Shown: positions 26,750-36,373 of the stretch, piece by piece
Layout of the letters: every line of letters starts with the position of its first letter
Position numbering within the stretch: the stretch's first letter is position 1
NCBI GenBank assembly: GCA_038534195.1
Contig: JBCAXE010000006.1
Coordinates: 51,363-115,362 of the forward strand
Reading direction: 5' to 3'
DNA length: 64,000 nt
Source: JAJFFW01 sp038534195
Lineage (GTDB): Bacteria; Pseudomonadota; Alphaproteobacteria; Caulobacterales; Parvularculaceae
Made by a program: the position numbers and the translations under genes
Notes under the pieces: generated by a model
Told to the model about the DNA's origin: nothing
Seen by the model: the letters and a program-made list of their open reading frames with translations, nothing else
Database searches by the model: none

Positions 26750-27607
26750 ATGAACAAGACAATCACAGCCATTTTCGCTCTATTGCTGACTGCGCTCGCC
26801 ATGACGGCGCCGGCTCACGCGGGAAAACGCGAGAAAGCCGAGCGCCTCGTGACCTATGCGGCCGACACCACGGCCTATTTCGCATCAGACAGCGCGTTTG
26901 AAGCCTTATGGGGTCTGGCTGACGATGCAAAGGCGATGGTGATTATCCCGAACTCGGTCCGCGCCGGTTTCATTTTCGGCGGTTCTGCGGGGAACGCGTT
27001 GATGGTTTCGCGCAATGATGACGGCAGTTGGTCGCAACCCGTATTCATGACCGTCGGTTCGATCTCGTTTGGCTTCCAGGCGGGCGGTGAGGCGTCAGAA
27101 ATTATTCTACTCGTAATGACCAATCGCGGCATGGAGCAGTTGCTTTCAACGTCGGCGAAACTCGGCGCAGATTTGACCCTCGCGGCCGGCCCGATCGGCG
27201 CCGGCGCAAAAGCTCAAACCACCGACATTGTCGCATTCTCGCGTTCGCGCGGTTTGTACGGTGGCGTCAGTCTGGAAGGGGCTGTTCTGAAAATTCGCCA
27301 CAAATGGAATGATGCCTACTATGGCGCCGATGTGACGCCTACGGACATCATCTACAAAGGAAAAGCCTATAATCCGTCTTCCGCTGCTGTGCAGAATGCC
27401 GTGTTCGCACTGGCTAATCGCGACAGTGTCCGCCCTGTCTTGGCGCCGCTAGAGGCTGTGAACGGCAATGAGGACGAAGCGCTTCGCAGACGTTATGACG
27501 AACAGAGCGCCGACCCCAGCGCGCTCGGGTCCCAAAGCGATCCCGATGAGGCTGGGCGCTATGACGATGACGAAGCCTGGGGCGCGCCCGTAAAACGCCC
27601 AAACTAA
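26750..27607 (+). CDS. exported SYLF/Ysc84-domain lipid-binding protein
   Basis: A 285-residue protein with a cleaved signal peptide (residues 1-24; ends PAHAGKRE) and a SYLF (Ysc84) domain over about residues 50-220. The family block AMVIIPNSVRAGFIFGGSAGNALM is clear, as is VALGADLTLAAGP-like sequence (here KLGADLTLAAGPIGAG). SYLF domains bind membranes or lipids. The C-terminal 60 residues are acidic and probably disordered. I chose the ATG at 26750, which has AGGAG nine bases upstream; a longer frame from 26612 would hide the signal peptide. Confidence 0.9.
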   Translation: MNKTITAIFALLLTALAMTAPAHAGKREKAERLVTYAADTTAYFASDSAFEALWGLADDAKAMVIIPNSVRAGFIFGGSAGNALMVSRNDDGSWSQPVFMTVGSISFGFQAGGEASEIILLVMTNRGMEQLLSTSAKLGADLTLAAGPIGAGAKAQTTDIVAFSRSRGLYGGVSLEGAVLKIRHKWNDAYYGADVTPTDIIYKGKAYNPSSAAVQNAVFALANRDSVRPVLAPLEAVNGNEDEALRRRYDEQSADPSALGSQSDPDEAGRYDDDEAWGAPVKRPN

Positions 27608-27685
27608 CGCAGATTTGAGCGTCGCCGACTTGCCTCTGGTTTTCCCTAGTCTCATTATCAGACCAGTAATTTTGAGGCGGATGAG

Positions 27686-28633
27686 TTGGGCGACATCATT
27701 GATTTAACCAGGAGCGGCGTGAAATTCGCCGATCCAGTTCGTACTGCGAGCGGAGATCAGCGTGCGGAAGTTCCCTTCACGCGCCTCCAAACTCTCTGGA
27801 TTAACACAGGCACGCTTTGCAACATCGAGTGCGCAAATTGTTATATCGAGTCGAGTCCGACCAATGATCGGCTAACCTATATCACGGCGGAAGAGGCGGG
27901 TCCGCTCATCGACGAAGCGGTAGCGCTGGGCGCGCAGGAAATCGGCTTCACGGGCGGCGAGCCATTCATGAATGCCGCCGTGTTTTCCATGCTCGACCAC
28001 GTTTTAAGAAGCGGTTTGCGGGCGTTGGTTTTAACAAACGCCATGCGGCCGATGATGCGCCCGCGGACGCAGGATGCTCTTGCAAAGCTTATTGACGAAT
28101 GGCCGGAGAAACTGGCGCTGCGAGTGAGCCTTGATCATTATACCGCCGATCTACACGACAAAGAACGCGGCGCCGGGTCATTCGACGAGGCGATGCGCGG
28201 TCTTGCCTGGCTGGCGGCCCAGGGTGCGCGCCCTAGCGTCGCTGGCCGCTCATGCTTGTCCGAGACCGAAGATGGCGCGCGCGCGGGCTATGGCGCGTTG
28301 TTTCAGCGGCGCGGCTTGCCGATCGACGCGGCCGACCCCGCCCAACTGGTTCTCTTTCCTGAAATGGACGCCGCCGGCGACCCGCCGGAAATCACAGAGG
28401 CTTGTTGGGATATTCTCGGCAAGTCGCCAGATGAAATCATGTGCGCGTCGAGCCGGATGGTGGTCAAACGGAAAGGCGACACCGCGCCGTCTGTACTCGC
28501 ATGCACACTTATTCCCTATAGCGATGAGTTTAATCTCGGCCGCACCCTCCGCGAAGCGACGACGCCAGTGAAGCTCAATCATCCAAATTGCGCGACATTT
28601 TGTGTTCTGGGCGGTTCCAATTGTTCTGCGTGA
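27686..28633 (+). CDS. radical SAM protein of unknown substrate
   Basis: A 315-residue radical SAM enzyme. The 4Fe-4S cluster ligands are Cys45, Cys49 and Cys52 (TLCNIECANCY), followed by the GGEPF motif (GFTGGEPFMN). Three more cysteines near the C-terminus (302, 306 and 313; NCATFCVLGGSNC) could hold an auxiliary cluster or substrate. The start is a TTG with GAGG eight bases upstream; no other start codon is available in frame after the preceding stop. The next gene, a DUF938 methyltransferase-like protein, begins seven bases after its stop. The product is unknown. Confidence 0.85.
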   Translation: MGDIIDLTRSGVKFADPVRTASGDQRAEVPFTRLQTLWINTGTLCNIECANCYIESSPTNDRLTYITAEEAGPLIDEAVALGAQEIGFTGGEPFMNAAVFSMLDHVLRSGLRALVLTNAMRPMMRPRTQDALAKLIDEWPEKLALRVSLDHYTADLHDKERGAGSFDEAMRGLAWLAAQGARPSVAGRSCLSETEDGARAGYGALFQRRGLPIDAADPAQLVLFPEMDAAGDPPEITEACWDILGKSPDEIMCASSRMVVKRKGDTAPSVLACTLIPYSDEFNLGRTLREATTPVKLNHPNCATFCVLGGSNCSA

Positions 28634-28640
28634 GCTGTCG

Positions 28641-29291
28641 ATGAAGAAGAAAGAGATAGCGCTTGAAGACCGCGCGACAGCCGGCGAGCGCCTTTTTTCT
28701 CCGTCGGCCGCGCGAAACCGCGATGTCATTGGCTCGGTGTTGATCAAGTATATGCCGGCGACAGGCGTCATCTTGGAAGTGGGCTCCGGCACGGGCGAAC
28801 ACGCGGTGCACATGGCTCAGCTCCTGCCCGGCGTTCGCTGGCTCCCGGGCGATCCGGATCCGGATTCTCGCGCGTCGATCGCCGCCTGGACCGCCCATGC
28901 CGGTCTTGAAAACGTTTCTCCGCCACATTCAATCGACGTTTCCGGCAACAGATGGGACGGAATTCAGGATGGGGAGTGTTCGGGAATTGTGTCGATCAAT
29001 ATGATCCATATCGCGCCGTTTTCGGCGGCGAGGGGCCTTATCGCCGGCGCCGGACGCTACCTCAAACAGGGCGGCGCGCTTTTCTTGTATGGGCCGTTCT
29101 CGCGAAACGGCCAGCACACCGCCCCATCAAATGAAGACTTCGATGCGAGCCTAAAGTCACGCGATGCCGCGTGGGGTGTGCGCGATCTTGAAAACGATCT
29201 CCTCCCATTGGCGTACGACGCCGGCTTGAAGGTCGAAGCGGTCGTTGACATGCCGGCCAACAATTTGTCGGTTATCCTACGGAAATCGTAA
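28641..29291 (+). CDS. DUF938 SAM-dependent methyltransferase-like protein
   Basis: A 216-residue protein of the DUF938 family, which has a class I methyltransferase fold. Its N-terminal SPSAARNRDVIGSVL and the SAM-binding motif ILEVGSGTGEHAVHMA are conserved. LYGPFSRNGQHTAPSNEDFD is a family signature. The ATG at 28641 lies seven bases after the radical SAM stop; a longer frame from 28602 would overlap that gene. The tight pairing suggests both act in one pathway. No substrate is known for the family. Confidence 0.87.
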   Translation: MKKKEIALEDRATAGERLFSPSAARNRDVIGSVLIKYMPATGVILEVGSGTGEHAVHMAQLLPGVRWLPGDPDPDSRASIAAWTAHAGLENVSPPHSIDVSGNRWDGIQDGECSGIVSINMIHIAPFSAARGLIAGAGRYLKQGGALFLYGPFSRNGQHTAPSNEDFDASLKSRDAAWGVRDLENDLLPLAYDAGLKVEAVVDMPANNLSVILRKS

Positions 29292-29318
29292 TCGCCCCGA
29301 TTTCGCGATGCGAACACA

Positions 29319-30410
29319 TCAGTTATCCGAAAAATGTTTGGATAAACGAAGCCCTTGCCCCTGATAGTTTGACGATAGATCAGCGCCGTATAGCCGTTTC
29401 GGTCTCGCCAACATCCGTTCATAGACGAGCCGCGCAACCAGTTGGCCATCATCAAGCAGGAAGGGCGCGTCGTGACTGCGGACTTCAAGAACGCCCCTGC
29501 TGCGCGGGGTTTTCGCGTCGGCGGACCAGCCGAAACCCGGATCGAAAAATCCTGCATAGTGGACCCGGAATTCTCCGAGGCCGGTATTAATCGGCGTCAT
29601 CTCGGCGGCGTTCTCCGGCGGCACCAGCAAATGCTCTTTTGATCGCAGAATGTAAAACTCATCCGGATCAAGAATGATGCTATTCGATCCGGCGGGTTTA
29701 ATCGCTTCAAAGAAATCATTAGCGTTAAGAGCGCCGCGTTTGTCGACGTCAATGAGACCGGAATGCCGCCGAGCGCGCCATCCAATGGGGCCCCCGGACT
29801 GAGAAGTCAGGTCAATCCGAACCCCAATCCCGTCATCGATATCCGCATCACGATCAATCAGACGCGTTTTTTGGTGAAGCGCTTTTAGTGATTGATCGTC
29901 CAATTGCGGGCGGCCCTTTTTGAGGCGTAACTGATTAAGGCTTGATCCGCGCCGAACCAGAATTGAAAAGGTGCGTGGGCTGATTTCCGCATATAAGGGG
30001 CCAGCGTAACCCGGCGGCGTTTCATCAAACGTGGCGCCGCCGTCGACGACCATGCGTACAAAAACATCAATGCGGCCAGTTGAACTCTTGGGGTTCGCGC
30101 AAGCTGCGATGTCAGCAGGGAGATTGAGCGACTCATTTAATTCAACGAGATAAACGCAGCCGCGCTCAAGCACGGCGCCGTCGCCGAGCGCAATTTCATG
30201 CATGGCGAGGCCGTCATGAAGCCGCGCCGCCACGTTTCTGCTTCCCGATGGCAGAAACGAAGCGCGCACGCGCCAGGCTCGCTCGCCCAAAGTCAGATCA
30301 AGGCTCGCGGGCTGAATTTGGTCAGGACTTAGAGCGCCGCGGCTCTCAATCTGACCTTGGTCAATCAGACCTTGAATGGCTGCATCTGGAAGAACGCCCG
30401 TTTCGTTCAT
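29319..30410 (-). CDS. dcd: 2'-deoxycytidine 5'-triphosphate deaminase (double-domain)
   Basis: A 363-residue protein with two dUTPase/dCTP deaminase-like domains, the long form typical of alphaproteobacteria, making dUTP from dCTP for thymidylate synthesis. The N-terminal domain has SLDLTLGERAWRVRASF and NPKSSTGRIDVFVRMV. The C-terminal one repeats the fold, with SIILDPDEFYILRSKEHL and FDPGFGW. It is convergent with the DUF938 gene and divergent from apaG. The family name is confident; which domain carries catalysis is not deduced here. Confidence 0.9.
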   Translation of the reverse strand: MNETGVLPDAAIQGLIDQGQIESRGALSPDQIQPASLDLTLGERAWRVRASFLPSGSRNVAARLHDGLAMHEIALGDGAVLERGCVYLVELNESLNLPADIAACANPKSSTGRIDVFVRMVVDGGATFDETPPGYAGPLYAEISPRTFSILVRRGSSLNQLRLKKGRPQLDDQSLKALHQKTRLIDRDADIDDGIGVRIDLTSQSGGPIGWRARRHSGLIDVDKRGALNANDFFEAIKPAGSNSIILDPDEFYILRSKEHLLVPPENAAEMTPINTGLGEFRVHYAGFFDPGFGWSADAKTPRSRGVLEVRSHDAPFLLDDGQLVARLVYERMLARPKRLYGADLSSNYQGQGLRLSKHFSDN

Positions 30411-30517
30411 GTTCCGCTTCCGCAGGTTGAATTATCGGTCAAAAATAAGCATTTAACGGCAGTAAAAATGATCATATATTTCAATTCAGGGGAAATTGGT
30501 AAGGTTGGAGTTTCGTC

Positions 30518-30910
30518 ATGTATGAAGAGGTGACTCGCGGCATAAAAGTCAGCGTCGTCCCGAATTATCTGGAAAAGCAATCGAACCCTGAGGATGGACG
30601 ATTCGTGTGGTCTTACACAGTGCGGATCGACAATGATTCAGAAGATATCGTTCAACTCCGCACGCGTTATTGGCGAATCACTGACGCCGAAGGCGTCACC
30701 GAAGAAGTCCAAGGGGACGGCGTCGTTGGCGAGCAACCGACAATCTATCCCGGTGAGCGTTTTGAATATACGTCGGGCGCACCATTGCCGACGCCGTCGG
30801 GCCTGATGGTCGGCCGCTACCGGATGGAAACACCGCAAGGCCAGGCCTTTGATGTGGCCATCCCGGCATTCTCACTCGACAGTCCCTACGAAACGCGCCA
30901 AGTCCATTAG
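30518..30910 (+). CDS. apaG: ApaG domain protein
   Basis: A 130-residue protein of the ApaG family, a small fibronectin type III-like beta-sandwich linked in other bacteria to Co2+/Mg2+ resistance and diadenosine polyphosphate levels. Typical stretches are VWSYTVRIDN, LRTRYWRITDAEG, the GEQPTIYPGERFEYTSG region and GRYRM. Length and motif order are normal. It is divergent from dcd and is followed after 32 bases by trkH. Confidence 0.95.
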   Translation: MYEEVTRGIKVSVVPNYLEKQSNPEDGRFVWSYTVRIDNDSEDIVQLRTRYWRITDAEGVTEEVQGDGVVGEQPTIYPGERFEYTSGAPLPTPSGLMVGRYRMETPQGQAFDVAIPAFSLDSPYETRQVH

Positions 30911-30942
30911 GTCCGATCGCAAGTAAAGGCTAAGCCGCCGGG

Positions 30943-32415
30943 ATGCCGAATTTCCGCCCAGTTGTGCTGGTGACGGGTGCGCTTGTCGCCGCCCTCGGCT
31001 TTCTGATGCTCGCGCCGCTCGCCGCAAACTTGCTTGCCGAGAGTTCTGAACACAGGGCGGACTGGTCGTCATTCGCCAAGTCATCAATCATATGCCTTTT
31101 TGTTGGCGGCGGGGCCATGGCGGCAAGCTGGGGTCAAATCGAGTCGATCAGTGTGCGTCAGGGTTTTCTATTGACGGCCACAAGCTGGGTCGCGCTGGCC
31201 GCCTTCGCCGCCTTACCCCTGCGCATCGGTGCGCTTGAGCTATCCTATACGGATGCGTTTTTTGAAGCGATGTCCGGCATCACGACCACCGGTTCGACTG
31301 TCATTGTCGGCCTTGATTTCGCGCCCCCTGGCGCATTGCTATGGCGTTCGATGTTGCAATGGCTTGGCGGCGTTGGCGTTATCATCATGGCGTTCGCCGT
31401 TCTGCCGGCCTTGCGTGTGGGCGGGATGCAGATTTTTAAAAGTGAAGCTTGGGATACGTCGGAGAAATTTATTGCGAACGCCGCGCAATATTCGATCGCG
31501 CTCACAGGCATCTATGCATTTTTCACGACCTTGTGCTTCATGATTCTCTGGGCGTTCGGCATGCCTGCGTTCGACGCCGCCAACCACGCGATGACAACGG
31601 TCGCCACGGGTGGCTTCTCAACGCGCGACGCCTCGCTTGGCGCTTTCCTTTCGATGGGCAATGCGCCGCTTGATCTGATCGTCTCCGCTTTCATGATCGT
31701 GGGCAGCCTACCCTTTGGACTTTTCCTGGTGGCTTTACTCCGCGGCGACTTGAACCGCCTGTTCGCCGACAGTCAGGTTCAATTCTTTTTATCGATTGTG
31801 ATCGGCTTAATCGCGATTATGTTCTGGTATGTATTCGTACGGTTCGAAATTGATCTGTTTACAGCGTTTCGTCTGGCGACATTTAACGTCATTTCGATAT
31901 TGACCGGCACGGGATACGCGACGACAGACTACGGATCGTGGGGGCCTTTCGCCATTGGCTTTTTCTTCTGCATCATGTTTATCGGCGGCTGCGCGGGCTC
32001 AACGTCATGCGGGCTAAAAATTTTTCGCTTTCAAGTCGCATTGGCGGCGATGCGCGTTTACGCCCGCCGTCTCGCACATCCGAACGGGGTTTTTGTGGCG
32101 AGATATAACGGGCAGCCCCTGACGAATGACGTATTCATTTCGGTCTTAAGCTTTTTCTTCGTCTACTTCGGATCCTTCGCAACGCTTTCGGTTGTTTTGT
32201 CAGGCTTCGGCCTTGACCCGTTGACGGCGATTTCAGCGGCCGGCACCGCAATCGCCAATGTCGGTCCTGGGCTCGGCGACGTTATTGGCCCGTCGGGAAA
32301 CTTTGAGAGCCTGCCTGACTTAGCGAAATGGAGCATAGCAATCGGTATGTTGTTTGGGCGTCTTGAATTCTTTACGCTCCTTGTGTTGTTTTCGCCGAGT
32401 TTTTGGCGACAGTAA
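30943..32415 (+). CDS. trkH: Trk/Ktr-type potassium uptake channel subunit
   Basis: A 490-residue multi-pass membrane protein of the TrkH family, the ion-conducting subunit of potassium uptake. All four pore-loop repeats with selectivity glycines can be seen: SGITTTGSTV, TTVATGGFST, TGTGYATTDY and AIANVGPGLGD. The regulatory NAD-binding subunit (TrkA) is not in this window. Its position next to apaG may reflect shared ion homeostasis, which is inference. Confidence 0.95.
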   Translation: MPNFRPVVLVTGALVAALGFLMLAPLAANLLAESSEHRADWSSFAKSSIICLFVGGGAMAASWGQIESISVRQGFLLTATSWVALAAFAALPLRIGALELSYTDAFFEAMSGITTTGSTVIVGLDFAPPGALLWRSMLQWLGGVGVIIMAFAVLPALRVGGMQIFKSEAWDTSEKFIANAAQYSIALTGIYAFFTTLCFMILWAFGMPAFDAANHAMTTVATGGFSTRDASLGAFLSMGNAPLDLIVSAFMIVGSLPFGLFLVALLRGDLNRLFADSQVQFFLSIVIGLIAIMFWYVFVRFEIDLFTAFRLATFNVISILTGTGYATTDYGSWGPFAIGFFFCIMFIGGCAGSTSCGLKIFRFQVALAAMRVYARRLAHPNGVFVARYNGQPLTNDVFISVLSFFFVYFGSFATLSVVLSGFGLDPLTAISAAGTAIANVGPGLGDVIGPSGNFESLPDLAKWSIAIGMLFGRLEFFTLLVLFSPSFWRQ

Positions 32416-32463
32416 TACGCGCGGCATTCGGCGAACGCGCTTAGGTGAGGGAGCTAGATTAAT

Positions 32464-33030
32464 TTGAAACCGCGCGTTTATCATTCATTCCGCAGCCCGT
32501 ATTCGCGTCTTGGCCTTCATCAGGTGGCGCGGGCGGAACTTGATATTGACCTTATTCCCTTCACGGGTCCGCCGAACGGCGTTCCATTTAATGATCCCGT
32601 CCAGAATAAACCGAAGCTCGCCTACTATGCGATGGACGCGCCGCGGATGACCATAAAGATGGGGTTGCCGATTGCGATGCCGGATCCGTTTGACGTCGAT
32701 TTCGACTTTGCGAACAGGGCGCTTGTCCTCGCTTCAAGAAGCGGGAACGGGTTGCAATTTGCATTGGCGGTAAGCGACGCCCGTTGGGGCGCCGGAAAAA
32801 ATGTCGCCCAGCTTCCGGTCCTTGAAGAATGCGCGCGGGCAGCGGGCCTGGCGCCAGGTCTCATCGCTGAGGCGCAAGACAATGACGATGTCTTAGCCGA
32901 GATGACCCGCCATCGAGAACAGATAGAAGTCGATCAGGTGTTCGGTGTGCCTTTTGCCGTATACGGCGCCGCCAAATATTGGGGCCATGACCGATTCGAT
33001 CTTTTGATCGACGATGTTCGCCGATCCTGA
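32464..33030 (+). CDS. DsbA/kappa-GST-like thioredoxin-fold protein
   Basis: A 188-residue protein of the DsbA superfamily, similar to 2-hydroxychromene-2-carboxylate isomerase and kappa-class glutathione transferase. YHSFRSPYSRLGLHQV at the N-terminus carries the Ser that replaces the thioredoxin cysteine pair. The C-terminal QVFGVPFAVYGAAKYWGHDRFD contains the cis-Pro and the FGVP motif of the family. The start is a TTG with GGGAG about ten bases upstream. The substrate is unknown, but the family usually uses glutathione. Confidence 0.82.
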   Translation: MKPRVYHSFRSPYSRLGLHQVARAELDIDLIPFTGPPNGVPFNDPVQNKPKLAYYAMDAPRMTIKMGLPIAMPDPFDVDFDFANRALVLASRSGNGLQFALAVSDARWGAGKNVAQLPVLEECARAAGLAPGLIAEAQDNDDVLAEMTRHREQIEVDQVFGVPFAVYGAAKYWGHDRFDLLIDDVRRS

Positions 33031-33033
33031 CGC

Positions 33034-33915
33034 TTAGAGACTGCTGGTTTGGAACGTATCGCAGCGATTCACGTCGCCGGTCGAGTAGCCGGTCTGAAAC
33101 CAGCGCATGCGTTGTTCAGACGATCCGTGCGTAAAAGTGTGAGGTTGCACCTTGCGCCCCGCCTGACGCTGCAAAGCGTCATCGCCGATCGCCGCCGCGG
33201 CGCGTAAGCCCTCTTCGATATCGCCCGGATCGAGAATATCTGTTCGCCTCGCATCATGCGCCCAGATGCCCGCATAACAATCCGCTTGTAATTCCATCCG
33301 GACTTGCAGCGCGTTTTGATCGACCTTGCTCGCGCGCGACTGCGCCTGCCGAACCTCGGACGATGTTCCTGTAATTGTCTGAACGTGGTGGCCAACCTCA
33401 TGAGCGATCACATAGGCGCCCGCAAAATCGCCTGGCGCGCCAAAACGTTGCGAGAGTTCGCCGAAGAAGCTCGTATCGAGATAAACCTTTTGATCAGCTG
33501 GACAATAAAATGGGCCGGATGCGGAGGAAGCAAAGCCACACGCCGTGTTCACTTGCCCTGTAAAGAGTTTTAACGCCGGCGCCTGATATTGCTGTCCAGC
33601 GCTTCGGAAGATGCGTCCCCACGTGTCTTCGGTTTCGGCGAGGATGACAGCGACGAATTTGTACTCGTCATCGTTCGCCGCGGTCTGTTGGCCGGATGGC
33701 GGCGCGCCGGATTGGCCGGAAAGGAGCGCCATCGGATTAACGCCCATCGCAGTAAGGGCGAAGAAACCGACCGCCAGAAATACAATCCCGCGGATCCCGA
33801 ACCGGCCCACGATCAAGCGGAGAAGCATGATAATGAGCCCGCCCCCGGCCACGGTGGCCGCGCCGCGTGCATCCTCGACATTCGTGCTTTCCCGCCGTCC
33901 CCGCCATTTGACCAT
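33034..33915 (-). CDS. YpfJ-family neutral zinc metallopeptidase
   Basis: A 293-residue membrane-anchored protein of the YpfJ/neutral zinc metallopeptidase family. A hydrophobic segment (about residues 26-66, including GIRGIVFLAVGFFALTAMGV) follows a short N-terminus. The zinc site is HEVGHH (about residue 170), with a downstream Glu in ELQADCYAGIWAH. It ends four bases after the stop of the convergent kappa-GST-like gene. Natural substrates are unknown. Confidence 0.9.
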   Translation of the reverse strand: MVKWRGRRESTNVEDARGAATVAGGGLIIMLLRLIVGRFGIRGIVFLAVGFFALTAMGVNPMALLSGQSGAPPSGQQTAANDDEYKFVAVILAETEDTWGRIFRSAGQQYQAPALKLFTGQVNTACGFASSASGPFYCPADQKVYLDTSFFGELSQRFGAPGDFAGAYVIAHEVGHHVQTITGTSSEVRQAQSRASKVDQNALQVRMELQADCYAGIWAHDARRTDILDPGDIEEGLRAAAAIGDDALQRQAGRKVQPHTFTHGSSEQRMRWFQTGYSTGDVNRCDTFQTSSL

Positions 33916-34024
33916 GCCGGCCTCCTTAGATTCCCCACGCCAAAGCTGTTGTTATCGCTAATGGCGCGCAAAGTGTCGAGACCCTTGGAAGGGCCACGAA
34001 GAATCCCGGAAGGAAGGCGTCAGT

Positions 34025-35266
34025 CTATTTTGCGGTGGCCGACGGTCGCCGGAACGAGGTCAATGTCCCAGGATAATCATGCTCTATACGCCGAAAGACG
34101 CTTGCCGCCACCAGGGCAACGCACAAGAACCCGACACTAACGCCGACGCGCTTCTCCTGACCAGGCATCATCATCGGTCCAATGAACATCAGCGCCAGTG
34201 AAATTTCTTCAAAGCGGAGCCATCCGTTCTCAAGGCCGCGTTTCGCCAAGATGGCTATAGGGAAAGCGAGAATGATCATCTCATAATAGTAGCCGTATGG
34301 CGCGACAATAAAGACGGCGGCGCCAAGTGCAGCGGCGCGCAACTCGTGATCCGGCACTCGAAGCCAAACGCGCGTGACTGCAAAAACTGCGATCAATGCG
34401 CAAAGGGTATGGCCTGCAATAGCGACGGAAAGCGGTGCGCCGCTATACTTAAGCCATGCATAGGGAGTCACCATTTTATATAATGGCAATATTCCATTTT
34501 GCAGCCGATGGGAGGCTTCGTCGGCGCCAACCAAAAAGGCTTCCCAAATCCCGATTCCAAAAAATCCAACTGTCGACATTGCAAACAGGATTGATCCTGT
34601 CGCAGCGATAAAAAAGGCGCGCCAGCACCCTGCTGCGATATAAGCAATTGGCAATAATACGCCTATTTGCGGTTTCACTGTTAATAGTGCCGCCGCGAGC
34701 CCGGCTATAATTGGCCGTTTATCTGGATAGAGAGCAGCGATCAACAATAGTGTTGCTGTAAGGAAGCCATTTTGACCTGTAATAATTGCGTGGAACGTGG
34801 AGGGGGCCGACAGAATAACAAAAAGAAAAAGCCAACGTACTTTGGCTTGTTGAAGCGCTGCAAAATAAAGTGCGGCGGTCCCTCCTGTCCAAGCGATGTA
34901 TCCTGCGATGAACGGCAAGAATGCGAGTGGGGCGATGATTAGGAAATAAGTTGGCGGGTACTGCCACGTGAGCGTATAGCTCCCGCGCGGCGGACCGACT
35001 TCAAGCAAATGGGTTTCGAATGCGGCGTAGTCATATGTTTTCGCGGCGTCCCCGTCTTTGACGGCGACGGCTGCTCCGTAAAACGCCACGTAATCGCCGC
35101 CGACCGGCGCACCGCCCGGGAGAATATTCTCACGCGACTGGGAGAATTGGATGATCGAGACGCCGACCGCGATGGACAGCAACAGTCCGCAAATGAAAAT
35201 AATGCGGGTCGGCGTCAATCGATATCGCGACCAATCGATTTCAGAAAGTGCACTCTGTCCATACAT
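34025..35266 (-). CDS. GT87-like (DUF2029) membrane glycosyltransferase
   Basis: A 413-residue protein with about ten predicted membrane segments, of the glycosyltransferase 87/DUF2029 type. These enzymes use polyprenyl-phosphate sugars on the outer face of the inner membrane. A conserved GGDYVAFYGAA lies just after the first membrane segment, in the first periplasmic loop, and YPPTYFLIIAPL is further on. It is divergent from a GT2/GtrA gene pair that could make and flip its lipid-linked donor. Parts of the gene look more AT-rich than its neighbours. Confidence 0.8.
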   Translation of the reverse strand: MYGQSALSEIDWSRYRLTPTRIIFICGLLLSIAVGVSIIQFSQSRENILPGGAPVGGDYVAFYGAAVAVKDGDAAKTYDYAAFETHLLEVGPPRGSYTLTWQYPPTYFLIIAPLAFLPFIAGYIAWTGGTAALYFAALQQAKVRWLFLFVILSAPSTFHAIITGQNGFLTATLLLIAALYPDKRPIIAGLAAALLTVKPQIGVLLPIAYIAAGCWRAFFIAATGSILFAMSTVGFFGIGIWEAFLVGADEASHRLQNGILPLYKMVTPYAWLKYSGAPLSVAIAGHTLCALIAVFAVTRVWLRVPDHELRAAALGAAVFIVAPYGYYYEMIILAFPIAILAKRGLENGWLRFEEISLALMFIGPMMMPGQEKRVGVSVGFLCVALVAASVFRRIEHDYPGTLTSFRRPSATAK

Positions 35267-35339
35267 GGTTAGGGAATTAACTTTATTGCTTAAAGAAATA
35301 ATTAGCGCCGCGCCCTCGGGCTCAGGCGGAGAGGTTAAA

Positions 35340-36368
35340 GTGCCGTCGAATATTGCAAAATCCTTAACACCGAGAACCGATGAGCGGCCCGCATTACTGT
35401 CGATCGTTTGCCCCGCGTATAATGAAGCGGACGGCCTATTGGACTTTCACCGCGCCATTCGCAAGTCGATGACGGCGATTGGGCAGCCGTATGACGTCGT
35501 GTTCGTGAACGACGGATCTACAGATCAAACACTATCGCTGATGAAGAAGCTGCGCACTCGTCACGCGAACACGACCATTGTCGATCTGAGCAGAAACTTT
35601 GGTAAGGAGATCGCATTAACCGCGGGGCTCGACGCCGCAGTCGGCGATGCTGTTGTTGTTATTGACGCTGACCTTCAGGATCCGCCCCACGTGATCGCCG
35701 ACCTCATAGATGGGTGGCGCGAAGGATATGACGTCGTCTACGCCCAACGCCGTGAGCGGCATGGGGAGAGCTGGCTGAAGAAAGCGACAGCATCAGCTTT
35801 TTATCGCCTCATGCGGCGCGCCGGACCGGTGGGATTGCCGGAAAATGTCGGTGACTTCCGATTGATGAGCCGAAAAGCGGTTGACGCCGTTCGCCAGATG
35901 CGGGAGCGGCACCGCTTCATGAAGGGCGTCTTCGCCTGGGTGGGGTTTCCTTCAAAGGCGGTTCTCTATGACCGCGCGCCCCGCGCCGCTGGCGAGACAA
36001 AGTGGAATTATTGGAAGTTATGGAACCTGTCGATTGAAGGGATCACATCCTCAACCCTGGCTCCATTGAAAATTTCGACATATTTGGGTTTTGCGACGGC
36101 CGGCTTTGCGTTCCTGACAGCGATATTCTTCATGGTAAAGACGATACTTTTCGGTGATTCCGTTCAGGGATTTCCAACCTTGATTATTGTGATGCTTTTT
36201 CTTGGCGGGATTCAGCTAAGCGTTCTTGGCGTGATCGGCGAATATCTCGGCCGCATCTTTAACGAAACCAAGAACCGGCCGCTTTACTTCGCTAATCACG
36301 TGTATCCGTCAGAATGTGAAGCACCGTCGGCGGTCCCGCGCATGACGGAAGTTCAACGGAGCGCTTAA
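35340..36368 (+). CDS. GT2 polyprenyl-phosphate glycosyltransferase (GtrB/DPM-like)
   Basis: A family 2 glycosyltransferase, 342 residues from the chosen GTG, that joins a sugar to polyprenyl phosphate. The GT-A motifs are IVCPAYNE, VFVNDGSTD and VVVIDADLQDPP, and two membrane helices near the C-terminus (LGFATAGFAFLTAIFFMV, IVMLFLGGIQLSVLGVIGEYLG) anchor it. GTG at 35340 has AGAGG five to six bases upstream; an ATG at 35265 would overlap the start of the divergent gene. The following gene encodes a GtrA flippase-like protein. Confidence 0.88.
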   Translation: MPSNIAKSLTPRTDERPALLSIVCPAYNEADGLLDFHRAIRKSMTAIGQPYDVVFVNDGSTDQTLSLMKKLRTRHANTTIVDLSRNFGKEIALTAGLDAAVGDAVVVIDADLQDPPHVIADLIDGWREGYDVVYAQRRERHGESWLKKATASAFYRLMRRAGPVGLPENVGDFRLMSRKAVDAVRQMRERHRFMKGVFAWVGFPSKAVLYDRAPRAAGETKWNYWKLWNLSIEGITSSTLAPLKISTYLGFATAGFAFLTAIFFMVKTILFGDSVQGFPTLIIVMLFLGGIQLSVLGVIGEYLGRIFNETKNRPLYFANHVYPSECEAPSAVPRMTEVQRSA

Positions 36369-36373
36369 TCGCC

